A DNA stretch of 31,500 bases from IMG/VR virus record IMGVR_UViG_3300027784_000017, positions 1-31,500 of that record; one strand, given 5' to 3'. Below, one piece after another: positions 7,067 through 15,171 of the stretch. The stretch is from a virus. A program made the translations under genes and the position numbers. The stretch's first letter is position 1; every line of letters starts with the position of its first letter. The notes under the pieces were generated by a model. That model was not told the DNA's origin and made no database searches. It saw only the letters and a program-made list of their open reading frames with translations.

Positions 7067-8775
7067 ACTTCGAGATCCTCCGCGTCCGCCCATGTGTCTC
7101 CGACCTTGCCCTCGACGGTGATCGGGGCGCGAAAGTCAAAGTCCTCCATGATCCGCTTGATCTCCTTGGCCCAATACATGACTTCGTCCTCGGGCACTTC
7201 GAACAGGAGTTCATCGTGCACTTGGAGGACCATGTGAGCGCGGGACCCTTCGAGACGCTTGCCGAGCCGCGTGGTGGCGACTCGCATCATCTCGGCCACG
7301 CCGCCTTGGATCAGGTTGCTCATGGCCTTGTAAAACTCGTCTTGCGGGCGATAGTGGCGCAGGCGACCGGTCCACATGGGAATGTGGCCCTTGGTCTTAG
7401 CCATGCGCTCGGCGGACTTGTAGAGTTTGCGAATGCCGGGGATCAGACGGTGGTACTTGTTGAGGTATTCTGCCGCTTCCTTCTCCGGGATCTCGAGGTC
7501 GTGCGACAGGCCCCTCGCTCCGATCCCGTAGACCACGCTGAAGTTAATGCGCTTCGCGAGATCCCGCGGGAGGTCGAGTTCGTTCGCCGTCTGCGTATGG
7601 ATGTTCTCGCCGTTTTGGAACGCGTTCAGCAGAAAGGGTTCCTGCGTATAGTGCGCGAGTAGGCGAAGTTCGGCCTGACTCCAGTCGAAGGCCACGATCT
7701 TGTAGCCCTCCGGCGCGATGATCAGATCTCGGACCTTGTACTGACTCTTGCCCTTGGGCAGGCCCTGAAGGTTCGGCTTGCGGCAGGCTAGGCGTCCGGA
7801 GATCGTACCGTGCAGGAGCAGGCTCGGGTGGATCCGGTTGTTCTTGTCGGCAAGTTCTAGGAACTTGCTATAATAAGTGTTGATGGCCCGCGCCCACCCA
7901 CGATACTGAAGTAATTTCTTCGCGATGGGGTGCTTGGACTTGGCTAGGGCCTTCTTGTCCGTATGCTTCTGCCCGAGGATCTTGCGTAGTTGGGGCACGC
8001 TGTTCGGGTTGAACTCGTGTCCGACCTGCTCGACCATGTCCTGATAGAGTTGCTTGCGGTGCTCCGCAGCCTGCTCCATGAACTCCCGGCACTTGTCCGG
8101 GTCGATCAGGACGCCGCGGTTCTCCATGTTCATGATCGCCTGAAGGTATTCATTGATCTCGGGCCACAGGTGTGCGATCCCCTGCTCCTCGAGCCAGCCC
8201 TGATAGAACTGCGCCATGCGCCAAGTGATCCGGACGTCCATGGTCGCGTAGGGCTCGACGTCCTCGGGCGGGAGTTGGTCCATCTCGCCCTTGCCGAGTT
8301 TGCGCTCCTTCAGGAGGACGGCGAGTTGCTTGTCCGCCTCTACGGCCTCCGGGCCGATGTACTTGGCCGTGAGCCGCTTCAATGTAAACCCGAGTTCATT
8401 CTCGTTCGCCAAGTGGGCCGCCAGCATGACGTCCACCAGCGAGTTCCGGAGTTTGATACCCTCCGTAAGCGTAAATTGCGCGTCGAACTTAACATTGTAC
8501 CCTATCATGGCTCGTTCAGGGTCCTCGAGCACGGGGTAGAGATCCTTGAGTGCCGAGATCGGCAGGTTCTTGCCGACCTTGTGTCGGATCGGGATGTAGT
8601 AGTCGTTGCCTAGGCTTCCGCCTTCAAGGTCCGGGACCAAGATCGCGATCCCGATAACGTGGTCGTCCTCGAAGGGGTTCACGCCATTGGTCTCAAGGTC
8701 ATAGACGAAGACGTCCTTGACCTCTTGCAGTTCCCGTACTACTTCCTTTAGTTTCTCTTGCGTTTGAACTAGTAT
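7063..8775 (-). CDS. Family A DNA polymerase with 3'-5' exonuclease domain (DpoZ-like), apparent AUA start
   Basis: 570 residues. The N-terminal DEDDy-like exonuclease has VYDLET (Asp26, Glu28), then MIGYNVKFDAQF and the later EPYATMDVRITW. The polymerase domain has motif A DWSQAELR (Asp364), O-helix RDLAKRINFSVVYGIG and motif C VLQVHDELL (Asp521). There is no 5'-3' nuclease domain. No ATG, GTG or TTG lies between the in-frame TAG and the exonuclease motif. The only codon placed correctly behind the AGGAGG box (six-base gap) is ATA at 8773-8775, so I start there. A GTG start at 8682 would lose the catalytic DLE. Together with the PurZ-like gene this fits the DpoZ polymerases of Z-DNA phages; that link is inference. 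Confidence 0.9.
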   Translation of the reverse strand: MLVQTQEKLKEVVRELQEVKDVFVYDLETNGVNPFEDDHVIGIAILVPDLEGGSLGNDYYIPIRHKVGKNLPISALKDLYPVLEDPERAMIGYNVKFDAQFTLTEGIKLRNSLVDVMLAAHLANENELGFTLKRLTAKYIGPEAVEADKQLAVLLKERKLGKGEMDQLPPEDVEPYATMDVRITWRMAQFYQGWLEEQGIAHLWPEINEYLQAIMNMENRGVLIDPDKCREFMEQAAEHRKQLYQDMVEQVGHEFNPNSVPQLRKILGQKHTDKKALAKSKHPIAKKLLQYRGWARAINTYYSKFLELADKNNRIHPSLLLHGTISGRLACRKPNLQGLPKGKSQYKVRDLIIAPEGYKIVAFDWSQAELRLLAHYTQEPFLLNAFQNGENIHTQTANELDLPRDLAKRINFSVVYGIGARGLSHDLEIPEKEAAEYLNKYHRLIPGIRKLYKSAERMAKTKGHIPMWTGRLRHYRPQDEFYKAMSNLIQGGVAEMMRVATTRLGKRLEGSRAHMVLQVHDELLFEVPEDEVMYWAKEIKRIMEDFDFRAPITVEGKVGDTWADAEDLEV

Positions 8776-8816
8776 GTCGGTCCTCCTCTCCTATCTTGAG
8801 ACATAAAGAGTACAAA

Positions 8817-8839
8817 GGAGGGCAAAGGAGATGCCCTCC
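8817..8839 (-). terminator. Possible intrinsic terminator or processing hairpin before the polymerase gene
   Basis: A 7-bp perfect stem GGAGGGC / GCCCTCC with a nine-base loop lies between the stop of the DUF669-like gene and the polymerase. On the leftward transcript it is followed by TTTGTACTCTTT, a weak U-tract. It may lower readthrough so that polymerase is made in smaller amounts than the single-strand-binding-type protein upstream. Confidence 0.5.
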
Positions 8840-8851
8840 CGTGTACGTCTC

Positions 8852-9376
8852 TTATCCCTGAGCGGGCTTGTCTGCGTCAGGCTTGGCTGCACGGACTGCT
8901 GCCTCGTCCGCGGGATAGACCCGGTCGACCTTGTGCGTAGTGCGGTTGTCATATTCGTCATGAATGACGTCAATGATACAAGGCTTTCCGATGATGTCCT
9001 TCTGCGTGAAGCGGGCAACGGTGCCGGCGGCTTTGACGCCTACGGCCTCAAGGGTCTGTACGGTTTTCCAACGTGCCTGCGGGAGCAGGCTGGTCCAAAA
9101 GCGGACCTCGATGCCTTCGGAGTCTCCTGACGTGATCAGGAACTGCCAAATGTAGAGGGGGTTGCCGGTCTTGCTGGTCGACTTCTCAAAGTCAATAACC
9201 TTTGCGGGGTGCTTGCCTTCGGACGCCAGCGCGAAATCGCCGCCACCGTCCTCGTCTTGGAAGTCCTCAACGAACTCCTGATCCTGTTCTTGCTGGAGGC
9301 CCGAAACGGCCGCCTTTGTGTCTCCGGGGGCGCCGTTCGCGCCGGTGCCCGGAATGTTCGGTTTCTTGTCTGCCAT
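8852..9376 (-). CDS. DUF669-like single-strand DNA-binding protein
   Basis: 174 residues. The middle reads like the DUF669 family: a KHPAKVIDFEKSTSKTGNP strand with an IWQFLITSGD strand, then FWTSLLPQARWKTVQTLEAVG. The N-terminus and C-terminus are acidic or low in complexity, like the tails of single-strand-binding proteins. Members sit in phage recombination-replication operons beside a RecA-like ATPase, as here. I took the second ATG, because AGGAGA stands six bases before it while the first ATG abuts the box. Inferred role: coating or annealing single strands at the fork. Confidence 0.75.
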   Translation of the reverse strand: MADKKPNIPGTGANGAPGDTKAAVSGLQQEQDQEFVEDFQDEDGGGDFALASEGKHPAKVIDFEKSTSKTGNPLYIWQFLITSGDSEGIEVRFWTSLLPQARWKTVQTLEAVGVKAAGTVARFTQKDIIGKPCIIDVIHDEYDNRTTHKVDRVYPADEAAVRAAKPDADKPAQG

Positions 9377-9378
9377 AA

Positions 9379-10182
9379 TCATTCTCCTTCTTTAGTTTTG
9401 GACGTAACCATGTCCATTATTTTTGGCATTGAGGGATCCGAGAACACCATGCCGAGTTTATTTCCCGGCGTGCGGTCCTTCGCGATCCACTTGTCGTACG
9501 GTTGCGTGAGCAGTTTGCGCACGGTGCGCGTGTTGCCCTGCTCGTCCTGTTCGGTATCCGTGAACATGAAGCCCACGACGTCCATGTAGCCGAGGATCGC
9601 CGTGCGGAGTTTCGGCGTGAAGTTCGGTCCGATCGTCTCGTTCTTCTGCTTGTCCTGATCCGAACGCTCGGAAGCGATAAAGATCACGTGCATGGGCAGG
9701 TCGCGGAACTTGCGAACCCAGCGGCGCAGTTGTTGCGTCGAGGCCCCATAGTCCTCCTGCCATACGTCGTCGACCGAGGTGCGCTTCGCGCCTGATTTCG
9801 TGGTTGAGTCGAGTTGCTCCTGAACGATCCCCTCGATATTAACCATTTGCAGCTCGGATAGGCTGTCGATCACGACGGTCTGATAGGGGTGGTCGTCCTT
9901 GGCGAGGTACCAAAAGATCTGATCGAGGTGCTTGAAGTCCTGCAGATCCGTTACGTGTGGGACCTCGTCCAGTCCTAGGACCTCGATGTCCGTTACGCTG
10001 AGCATGCCGCCTTCAACGTTGATCATGAGCACGCGCTTGGTTAGCGGGTGCAGGTCAGCGGTAGCGGCGAGTGATGTCTTACCGACACCGGGCGGCCCAT
10101 ACAGAAGCATTTTGAGTTTGTAATTCTCGATTTGGGGTTGGTAAATGTGAAGCCCATTATCCGTAGAGTGTTTTTGAGTCAT
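9379..10182 (-). CDS. RecA-fold AAA ATPase (Sak4-like)
   Basis: 267 residues. Walker A is LYGPPGVGKTSL near residue 27 and Walker B is QTVVIDSLSEL near residue 100. A following VWQEDYGASTQQLRRW segment and the MHVIFIASER strand are typical of the phage AAA_24 / Sak4 ATPases. These are single-strand annealing or strand-exchange proteins that work with a DUF669/SSB-type protein and a nuclease, and both are neighbours here. The ATG with GAGGAGG upstream lies inside the last 26 bases of the preceding nuclease gene. Confident for fold and motifs, moderately for the recombination role. Confidence 0.85.
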   Translation of the reverse strand: MTQKHSTDNGLHIYQPQIENYKLKMLLYGPPGVGKTSLAATADLHPLTKRVLMINVEGGMLSVTDIEVLGLDEVPHVTDLQDFKHLDQIFWYLAKDDHPYQTVVIDSLSELQMVNIEGIVQEQLDSTTKSGAKRTSVDDVWQEDYGASTQQLRRWVRKFRDLPMHVIFIASERSDQDKQKNETIGPNFTPKLRTAILGYMDVVGFMFTDTEQDEQGNTRTVRKLLTQPYDKWIAKDRTPGNKLGMVFSDPSMPKIMDMVTSKTKEGE

Positions 10183-11149
10183 CTTCTTCCTCCTCTCTTT
10201 CAGGTTTCGGCATGAAATCGAGATCAATGATGTCCTCGACGTCTCTGCCCTTGAGTTGCTCGAGACATAACTCTCGATAAGGGCACGTGCCGCAGTGCAT
10301 GTGGGACTGAGCGCAATAGAGGTGCTTCTTGTTCCGAGTCACGTCCCAAACCATCTTCTCCATCTCCCGCGCAAAGATCTTGATCTCCTCGGGTGGACGA
10401 TAGATCCTGTACCTGCGGAAGAACTCGAAGTCCTTCAGTTTGGGTCGCATGTCTAGGTAGTCGTCGGGGTCCTGACCTGCCTCGCTGACGGTGCGCGAAT
10501 AGGTCTCCCAGTCCGAATAGATCTTGGCCCGGGAAAACTCGCCCTTTTGGGTGCGCTTCGGGATGGCCGGCGTCCTGCTGAGCAACTGATTATAGATCGT
10601 TCCGACGACCGGGTATCCGACGCGGTGCGCCGCATACTGATACACTCCGATCTGTCCGTCCATGAGGACTGCGTCCTCGGAGCGGAACTGCTTCGGGAAC
10701 TTGTGCTCCAGCAGCCACAGGTGTCCGTCGGGATCCTTGACGATGGCGTCAAAGTACCCTATGAGCCTAGTCCTGACTCCGCGGATCCCGATCGAGAACT
10801 TCTGTTCGACCGCGACCGTCTCGAACTTGTCGCCGTACTCCTTGATGTACCTTTCGACGATGTTGACGACCGTCCGGTAAATCTCATCGTACTCCTCGAT
10901 CTCCTCGTCAAACAGATCTGACTCGGCGATCTTCTTGTCGTACCATTCACGGAGTTCCTTGCGCCAGTCCTCCCCGCGCAGATACGCCGCGAGTGCGGTG
11001 TGTCCCGCAATACCTAGGGAAAGCGGGCGCGGGGTGCGCTTGGGCACGATCCGACGCACGTAGGTCCAGTACCACCTCATGCGGCAGGTGTTCCAAGTCT
11101 GTAACTCGGACCAACTGACGTGACCCTGTTTCTCCTTGTTCTTCGTCAC
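10157..11149 (-). CDS. PD-(D/E)XK nuclease of the RecB/Cas4 type with a cysteine cluster
   Basis: 330 residues. The N-terminus has SWSELQTWNTCRMRWYW, the cysteine-bearing start of Cas4/AddB-like nucleases. The core has LIGYFDAIVKDPDG and LWLLEHKFPKQF, which supply the Asp and E-x-K catalytic residues, then QIGVYQYA. The C-terminus has CAQSHMHCGTCPYRELC, completing a four-cysteine iron-sulphur cluster with the N-terminal cysteine. Inferred role: 5' or 3' resection for recombination with the downstream Sak4-like ATPase. GTG start with AGGAGG seven bases upstream, directly behind a consensus promoter, so it is the first gene of a transcription unit. Confidence 0.85.
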   Translation of the reverse strand: MTKNKEKQGHVSWSELQTWNTCRMRWYWTYVRRIVPKRTPRPLSLGIAGHTALAAYLRGEDWRKELREWYDKKIAESDLFDEEIEEYDEIYRTVVNIVERYIKEYGDKFETVAVEQKFSIGIRGVRTRLIGYFDAIVKDPDGHLWLLEHKFPKQFRSEDAVLMDGQIGVYQYAAHRVGYPVVGTIYNQLLSRTPAIPKRTQKGEFSRAKIYSDWETYSRTVSEAGQDPDDYLDMRPKLKDFEFFRRYRIYRPPEEIKIFAREMEKMVWDVTRNKKHLYCAQSHMHCGTCPYRELCLEQLKGRDVEDIIDLDFMPKPEREEEEDDSKTLYG

Positions 11150-11178
11150 TTTCTAACCTCCTTTCGCTGTTCATACCC

Positions 11179-11208
11179 ATTATAACACGGCTTGCCAAAC
11201 CCTGTCAA
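11179..11208 (-). promoter_or_regulatory. Sigma-A-like promoter for the nuclease-polymerase operon
   Basis: On the minus strand: TTGACA at 11208-11203, an 18-base spacer and TATAAT at 11184-11179, preceded by TG one base upstream (extended -10). The start point would fall about 20 bases before the GTG of the RecB/Cas4-like gene. Both hexamers are perfect consensus. The promoter lies between the helicase stop and the nuclease gene and should boost the replication genes. Confidence 0.9.
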
Positions 11209-11238
11209 ACAGATACGAATATTCTCGAGCCATGTAAC

Positions 11239-12933
11239 CTAACGCCCCGACTTGGCCCTCGCGTCGCGTCTCTCGATCACTGCATCCACGAGCCGCTTCT
11301 TATGCTTGTTGGTGTCCTCTATGAGCCTGTCCGCCTCGGAGTTCAGGGCGATCAGTTCTATCACGGTCACGGGCTTCGTCTGTCCGTGCCTGTGCACGCG
11401 ATCCTCCGCCTGCTTGTTCGTAGCGGGGGTCCAGTGCTTATCGAGGAGTATGACGACGCTGGCCGCCGTGAAGTCTAGTCCCTCGCCCCCGGCCTTGAGG
11501 GTAGTGAGTAGGACCTGAGTCTCGGGATCCGTGTTTAAAGCCGATATGGCCTCGCTTTGCTCCTCGTCGCTCGAAGCACCCGTGAAATATGTACACCCCG
11601 CCCCTGCTGCTCTGAGCTCTCTCGCGGCAAGCGAGATAGCCTCCGCGAATTGCGAGAACACTACGATCTTCTCGTCCGTGCTCTGCACGAACTCGACCAG
11701 TGCCTCGAGTTTGACGCTGGGGGCGTCGCTACCCACGAGTTCCGGCGATATGGCGATCTGCCGGCACCGCATGATCTTGCTCAGTACGATAGGCGCGACC
11801 AATATCTCCTGATCGGAGATCTCGGCCATGAGTTCCTCCCACATCTGATCATGGAGCCTTGCCTGCTTGCTTCCCATTTCGAGCCATATCTTCTGACGGG
11901 TCTTTTCAGGCATGTCCGGGAAGACCTCCTCCTTCTCCCTGCGGATGAAGTAGGGCGCGATCTCCTCGCGCAGGGCGTCCGGGTTCGAGGCGTGGTCGTC
12001 TATGACCCAGCCGAACCGGCCCGGGTGTGCGTTCGCATACTTCTTGACGAAGGACCAAAATGAAGTGTAGCGGTCCGGATTTATCACGTGGAGCAGGCTC
12101 CACACCTCCGGCACCCGGTTCATGATCGGCGTACCCGTGAGGAACCACGCATTAGGGGCCTTCTTGGCAAGCCTCGATACGTCCTGCGACTGTTGGGTCT
12201 TGCGGTTCTTGATGTTGTGCGCCTCGTCCACGATCACGACGTCCCAGTCCTGCTTGAGTAGTTCGTCAATGTAGTCGTGATCCCTGAGGACCATCCTCTT
12301 CTTGCCGTCGACCTTCTTCATCTGCTTGCCTCGCCGGGCAGCCTCGTAATGGATGATGAAGTAGCCATCGACGTACTGATTAAGGACCTCCGTGCGCTTC
12401 TTACGCGTGGATCCCACGAGACTGAGCACCCGCCGATCGGGCGCCCACTTGCGGATCTCGTCGTACCAATGGTGCTTCAGGTTGTTCGGGGCGATGATCA
12501 GGACCTTATTGGCGCGCATTTCCTCGGCCGTGATTATGGCCTCCACGGTCTTGCCGAGGCCCATGTCATCCCCGAGTATGGTACGCCGGGCCTTGAGTAG
12601 GAAGCCCACGCCGGTGCGCTGGAACGGATACAAGTATTGCTGGTTCTTACACGTGAGAGTCACGGGGGTGCCTTCCCGTATGTGCTCGAGTTCCTGCCTG
12701 TGCGCCTTCGCGCGTTCATACCACGCGTGCACGTCCGGATCCACGTACGCGCCCGGGAGCGCGCGCGTGAGATCCTCATACACGCCAAGATCGGGACTGA
12801 ACGTCCAGCCCCGATCGCGCTTATTAAAACGCCCGCCGCCCACGCGTTTTACCCGCGCATTTTCACTACGCGGGCATTTAACGAGCAGACGGCGGGGCTT
12901 TCTACTGGTCCATGTGATGTCAATGGTTGCCAT
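11239..12933 (-). CDS. SNF2-family helicase / translocase
   Basis: 564 residues. The N-terminal 100 residues are a small domain of unknown role. The ATPase follows: PFQRTGVGFLL (Q-motif region), LGDDMGLGKTVEAI (Walker A), VLIIAPNNL, IVDEAHNIKN (Walker B, DEAH), WFLTGTPIMNR, then in the second lobe KIVVFSQFAEA, GGEGLDFTAA and QAEDRVHRHGQTKPV (arginine finger). SNF2 proteins move along double-stranded DNA; phage members are placed in replication or recombination modules or counter host factors. The ATG has AGGAGGTC upstream and overlaps the previous gene by 14 bases. Confidence 0.95.
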   Translation of the reverse strand: MATIDITWTSRKPRRLLVKCPRSENARVKRVGGGRFNKRDRGWTFSPDLGVYEDLTRALPGAYVDPDVHAWYERAKAHRQELEHIREGTPVTLTCKNQQYLYPFQRTGVGFLLKARRTILGDDMGLGKTVEAIITAEEMRANKVLIIAPNNLKHHWYDEIRKWAPDRRVLSLVGSTRKKRTEVLNQYVDGYFIIHYEAARRGKQMKKVDGKKRMVLRDHDYIDELLKQDWDVVIVDEAHNIKNRKTQQSQDVSRLAKKAPNAWFLTGTPIMNRVPEVWSLLHVINPDRYTSFWSFVKKYANAHPGRFGWVIDDHASNPDALREEIAPYFIRREKEEVFPDMPEKTRQKIWLEMGSKQARLHDQMWEELMAEISDQEILVAPIVLSKIMRCRQIAISPELVGSDAPSVKLEALVEFVQSTDEKIVVFSQFAEAISLAARELRAAGAGCTYFTGASSDEEQSEAISALNTDPETQVLLTTLKAGGEGLDFTAASVVILLDKHWTPATNKQAEDRVHRHGQTKPVTVIELIALNSEADRLIEDTNKHKKRLVDAVIERRDARAKSGR

Positions 12934-13213
12934 GCTTTCTGACCTCCTTGAGGGCCTTCTTGAGTATCTTCAGACAGTTCCGGGCCTCTTCGGTCTCGAG
13001 GTGCTTGGAAATGTAGCGGTGCCGAGATCTCGCAATGTGCTTCATACCATCCTGATAGGTGTTGTCGATGGCTCGGACCTTGGGATCCGGAAGATCGTAG
13101 GCCTGAAGATCTTCGTAGGTGTGGTTGAGTTGCTTCTCGACCTGCCTGCGGTCTATCATTGGACCAAAACTGAATACTGGGATGAACAGGACGATAACTG
13201 TAATTAGTACCAC
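12920..13213 (-). CDS. Small single-pass membrane protein
   Basis: 97 residues from a GTG start with AGAGGT upstream. Residues 1-16 are strongly hydrophobic (VLITVIVLFIPVFSFG) and form a membrane anchor or signal anchor. The rest is charged and helical (QVEKQLNHTYEDLQAYD, later EEARNCLKILKKALKEV), like a cytoplasmic or external coiled domain. I recognise no family. It overlaps the SNF2 gene by 14 bases and belongs to the same leftward transcript. Confidence 0.65.
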   Translation of the reverse strand: MVLITVIVLFIPVFSFGPMIDRRQVEKQLNHTYEDLQAYDLPDPKVRAIDNTYQDGMKHIARSRHRYISKHLETEEARNCLKILKKALKEVRKHGNH

Positions 13214-13227
13214 GGTTTACCTCTTTC

Positions 13228-13500
13228 CTAATCCCAGCCGCGGCAGCCGCAGTAATAGGAGTCCTCGGACTGATCCGGCTGGTATTCAAAAAACGGGAGT
13301 CTCATGCTGCTCGTGGTCCTGCGTCCGCATTGTGAGCACCGGGCCACCCGACCGCTAAGGTCGGGAGACTCGGCTATCTGCCACGATCTCGGATCGGGGC
13401 AACAGATGGCGCAGACCACCTTGTCGCCATCGTGTGCGTTAGCGGTATGGCCACATTCCATCAATGGCGGCTCGGTCTGTTTCGTCGATGCCTTGCCCAT
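13228..13500 (-). CDS. Small zinc-finger protein
   Basis: 90 residues from the ATG at 13500; AGGAGG lies about 12 bases upstream, a somewhat long gap. Two metal sites are visible: MECGHT followed by VCAICC in the first half, and CSQCGRR followed by YYCGC near the end. The alternation resembles small zinc-ribbon proteins of Gram-positive phages, whose function is mostly unknown. It overlaps the end of the upstream gene by 62 bases. Cysteine density supports a real protein. Confidence 0.6.
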   Translation of the reverse strand: MGKASTKQTEPPLMECGHTANAHDGDKVVCAICCPDPRSWQIAESPDLSGRVARCSQCGRRTTSSMRLPFFEYQPDQSEDSYYCGCRGWD

Positions 13501-13789
13501 AAAGTATCTTGACCTCCTTGTCAAAGTGCTTGAGGCTGCGGAAGTCATTCAGGTTGAGACGCTTGTCGCGCGCCCAGTCGATCTCCGCCTGCCTGCGCTC
13601 CTGAGGCGTGGCGGGACGGATGAAGTAACACCCGTCCGGCGCCTTGCTCAAATGCAGTATTTCCTCGTCCTCCATGAGAGCCGGCAGTTCCTTGAGTACG
13701 ATACTCGAGTAGGTGTGATCTGTCGCGCTCTCCCTGGTGCGGAGGTACTTCATGATCCGGTTAGCCACTTGCTTGGGTCCTTGCTTCAT
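13439..13789 (-). CDS. Protein of unknown function
   Basis: 116 residues, ATG overlapping the stop of the upstream gene (ATGA), so probably translationally coupled. The sequence has a basic, helix-rich N-terminus (KQVANRIMKYLRTRE), a middle with LPALMEDEEILHLSKAPDGC followed by FIRPATPQERRQAEIDW, and an acidic C-terminus. The arrangement resembles a small winged-helix-like fold, but I cannot name a family. Confidence 0.6.
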   Translation of the reverse strand: MKQGPKQVANRIMKYLRTRESATDHTYSSIVLKELPALMEDEEILHLSKAPDGCYFIRPATPQERRQAEIDWARDKRLNLNDFRSLKHFDKEVKILYGQGIDETDRAAIDGMWPYR

Positions 13790-14133
13790 TCCTGCTGCGC
13801 CCCCACCTTGACGCCCTCGAGCTCGTAGAGTTCCTCCGGCTCGTGGCCGAAGTGTCCCTTAATCTGCTCGATCAGGAGCGCCTTGATGTTCCGGCACAAC
13901 TTGTATGAGGGTGCGGCGATCTCGTACTCTATGAGGAGTTCGTCCGCCTCATTGTATCCGAGCGAGAAGCGCGCGTCTCCGTAGTCCACCTGATCCTCGA
14001 GTCCTAGGACGTTCTCGAACCAAGACGCGGTTGCCTCGCCGTGCTCGGACATATATTCATGTACGTTCTCGCTGAGTACGAGCCACGATCCTTTGAGGGA
14101 CCGGCTGTTAGGTAGGTTCGTTTCATTCGTCAC
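13786..14133 (-). CDS. Protein of unknown function
   Basis: 115 residues from a GTG that overlaps the upstream stop (GTGA). It is an acidic protein with alternating strands (WFENVLGLEDQVDYGDARF, ELLIEYEIAAPSY) and a C-terminal helix. It shows no cysteine motif, membrane segment or nucleotide-binding motif. Codon use matches its neighbours. Its place in a run of overlapping genes is the main support. Confidence 0.6.
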   Translation of the reverse strand: MTNETNLPNSRSLKGSWLVLSENVHEYMSEHGEATASWFENVLGLEDQVDYGDARFSLGYNEADELLIEYEIAAPSYKLCRNIKALLIEQIKGHFGHEPEELYELEGVKVGAQQE

Positions 14134-14621
14134 TTGAGTAGCCTCCTCTTCTTGCTCTTGATCTGCTCGTCTACCTTGGCCTTGAGTTTTGTGCCCGCTT
14201 CGGAGCGCAGGAAGTCATAGGCCTCGTCCGGGATCTCGTCCTTGCTGTCCGGATCGAAATGGGCCTTGACGAACATTTTCACTAGTCTTGAGTCATGGCC
14301 CTGTCTGAAGCGTCTGCCCGGCTTCACGGGCTGGCCGCAGCCACACAGGCACTTGGGCGGATCCTGCTCGTCCTTGCGGACCTTCTCGCGTCGTTCCTCC
14401 GCCTTCTCCTTCGCCCGGTTCTTCAGGCGCGTGACCACGTTGTTTGAGAGCAGCAACAGGTACCCGCCCTGACCGTCGCGGCTGAAGGCCCTTGGAACGA
14501 CCTCGCCGATGGCGTCCTCTACGGCCATGGGCGCGTCAATGTTGTCGCGCTCTATGAACTTGGCCGCCTTCAGGATAATTGAGTACTTTTCATGATCGCT
14601 TAGTCTTACCGTTGTGGACAT
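14130..14621 (-). CDS. Small basic protein with a CxCGCG...GHD zinc-knuckle motif
   Basis: 163 residues, ATG start with AGGAGG about ten bases upstream. Residues 92-112 contain CLCGCGQPVKPGRRFRQGHD, a compact motif seen in several phage and bacterial small proteins, in which three cysteines and a histidine could bind zinc. It is flanked by a highly charged helix (LKNRAKEKAEERREKVRKDE) and a lysine-rich C-terminus (EQIKSKKRRLLK). This points to nucleic-acid binding, but the role is unknown. It overlaps the upstream gene by 32 bases. Confidence 0.65.
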   Translation of the reverse strand: MSTTVRLSDHEKYSIILKAAKFIERDNIDAPMAVEDAIGEVVPRAFSRDGQGGYLLLLSNNVVTRLKNRAKEKAEERREKVRKDEQDPPKCLCGCGQPVKPGRRFRQGHDSRLVKMFVKAHFDPDSKDEIPDEAYDFLRSEAGTKLKAKVDEQIKSKKRRLLK

Positions 14622-15171
14622 CTCTCTCTGTCCTCCTTATGATCCGAATGCCCTCAAAGGGGCCCGGATCGGATTTCACGTCGACGATAACGCCGCGTGT
14701 CTTGTTGATCTTGGCATATCTCTTCATGCGTGGGTTGTAGATCTGAACGAATTGGTCGTTGAGTTCCTCGGGGGTGCGCCTGACACGTCCGAGGTGGTCC
14801 GCCCACCGCTCGGTGGGAAAGGCGAAGTAGGACCACCCGAAGCGCCGGCGCAGGGGTCCGCACAACGTGCTCCACAGGATCGAGGGGATCCCGATCAGGA
14901 CGAGGTAGAGCGGACCCAGCCACCGGGACTGATATGAGTGTCCGATCTCGTGGCGTAGGTACTTCTCCCCGGATCCTCGGGGCACCATGATGAACTCCCC
15001 GAGCGAGATCCCGCCCCGGAGCCCGTCGATCGCGTAGATACGCGAGTCGAGTCCGGTGCTGGCGTCTCGCATGTGGATCGTCGTCGTGATCCGTCGGGCG
15101 AAGACCACCCGGAGGACCATTCCCAGCAGGTGCTGGGGCAGTTGCCAAATGAACAGAAGGGTCCTTTTCAT
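14590..15171 (-). CDS. Membrane-associated HEIGH zinc-peptidase-like protein
   Basis: 193 residues. A hydrophobic N-terminus (LLFIWQLPQHLLGMVLRVVF) precedes GGISLGEFIMVP, then YLRHEIGHSYQSRWLGPLYL with the HExxH zinc motif, a membrane segment (YLVLIGIPSILWSTL), and FPTERWADHLG, whose glutamate would be the third zinc ligand. The order resembles a small family of bacterial membrane proteins with HE(I/Y)GH..QS and PTE.WAD that looks metallopeptidase-like. The substrate is unknown; an action on host membrane or cell-envelope proteins is inference. The ATG overlaps the previous stop (ATGA). Confidence 0.7.
   Translation of the reverse strand: MKRTLLFIWQLPQHLLGMVLRVVFARRITTTIHMRDASTGLDSRIYAIDGLRGGISLGEFIMVPRGSGEKYLRHEIGHSYQSRWLGPLYLVLIGIPSILWSTLCGPLRRRFGWSYFAFPTERWADHLGRVRRTPEELNDQFVQIYNPRMKRYAKINKTRGVIVDVKSDPGPFEGIRIIRRTERDVHNGKTKRS

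Noticed and set aside
10157-11149. CRISPR-associated Cas4
   Set aside because: It has the Cas4/RecB nuclease signatures, but the context is phage recombination genes without Cas1, Cas2 or an array.
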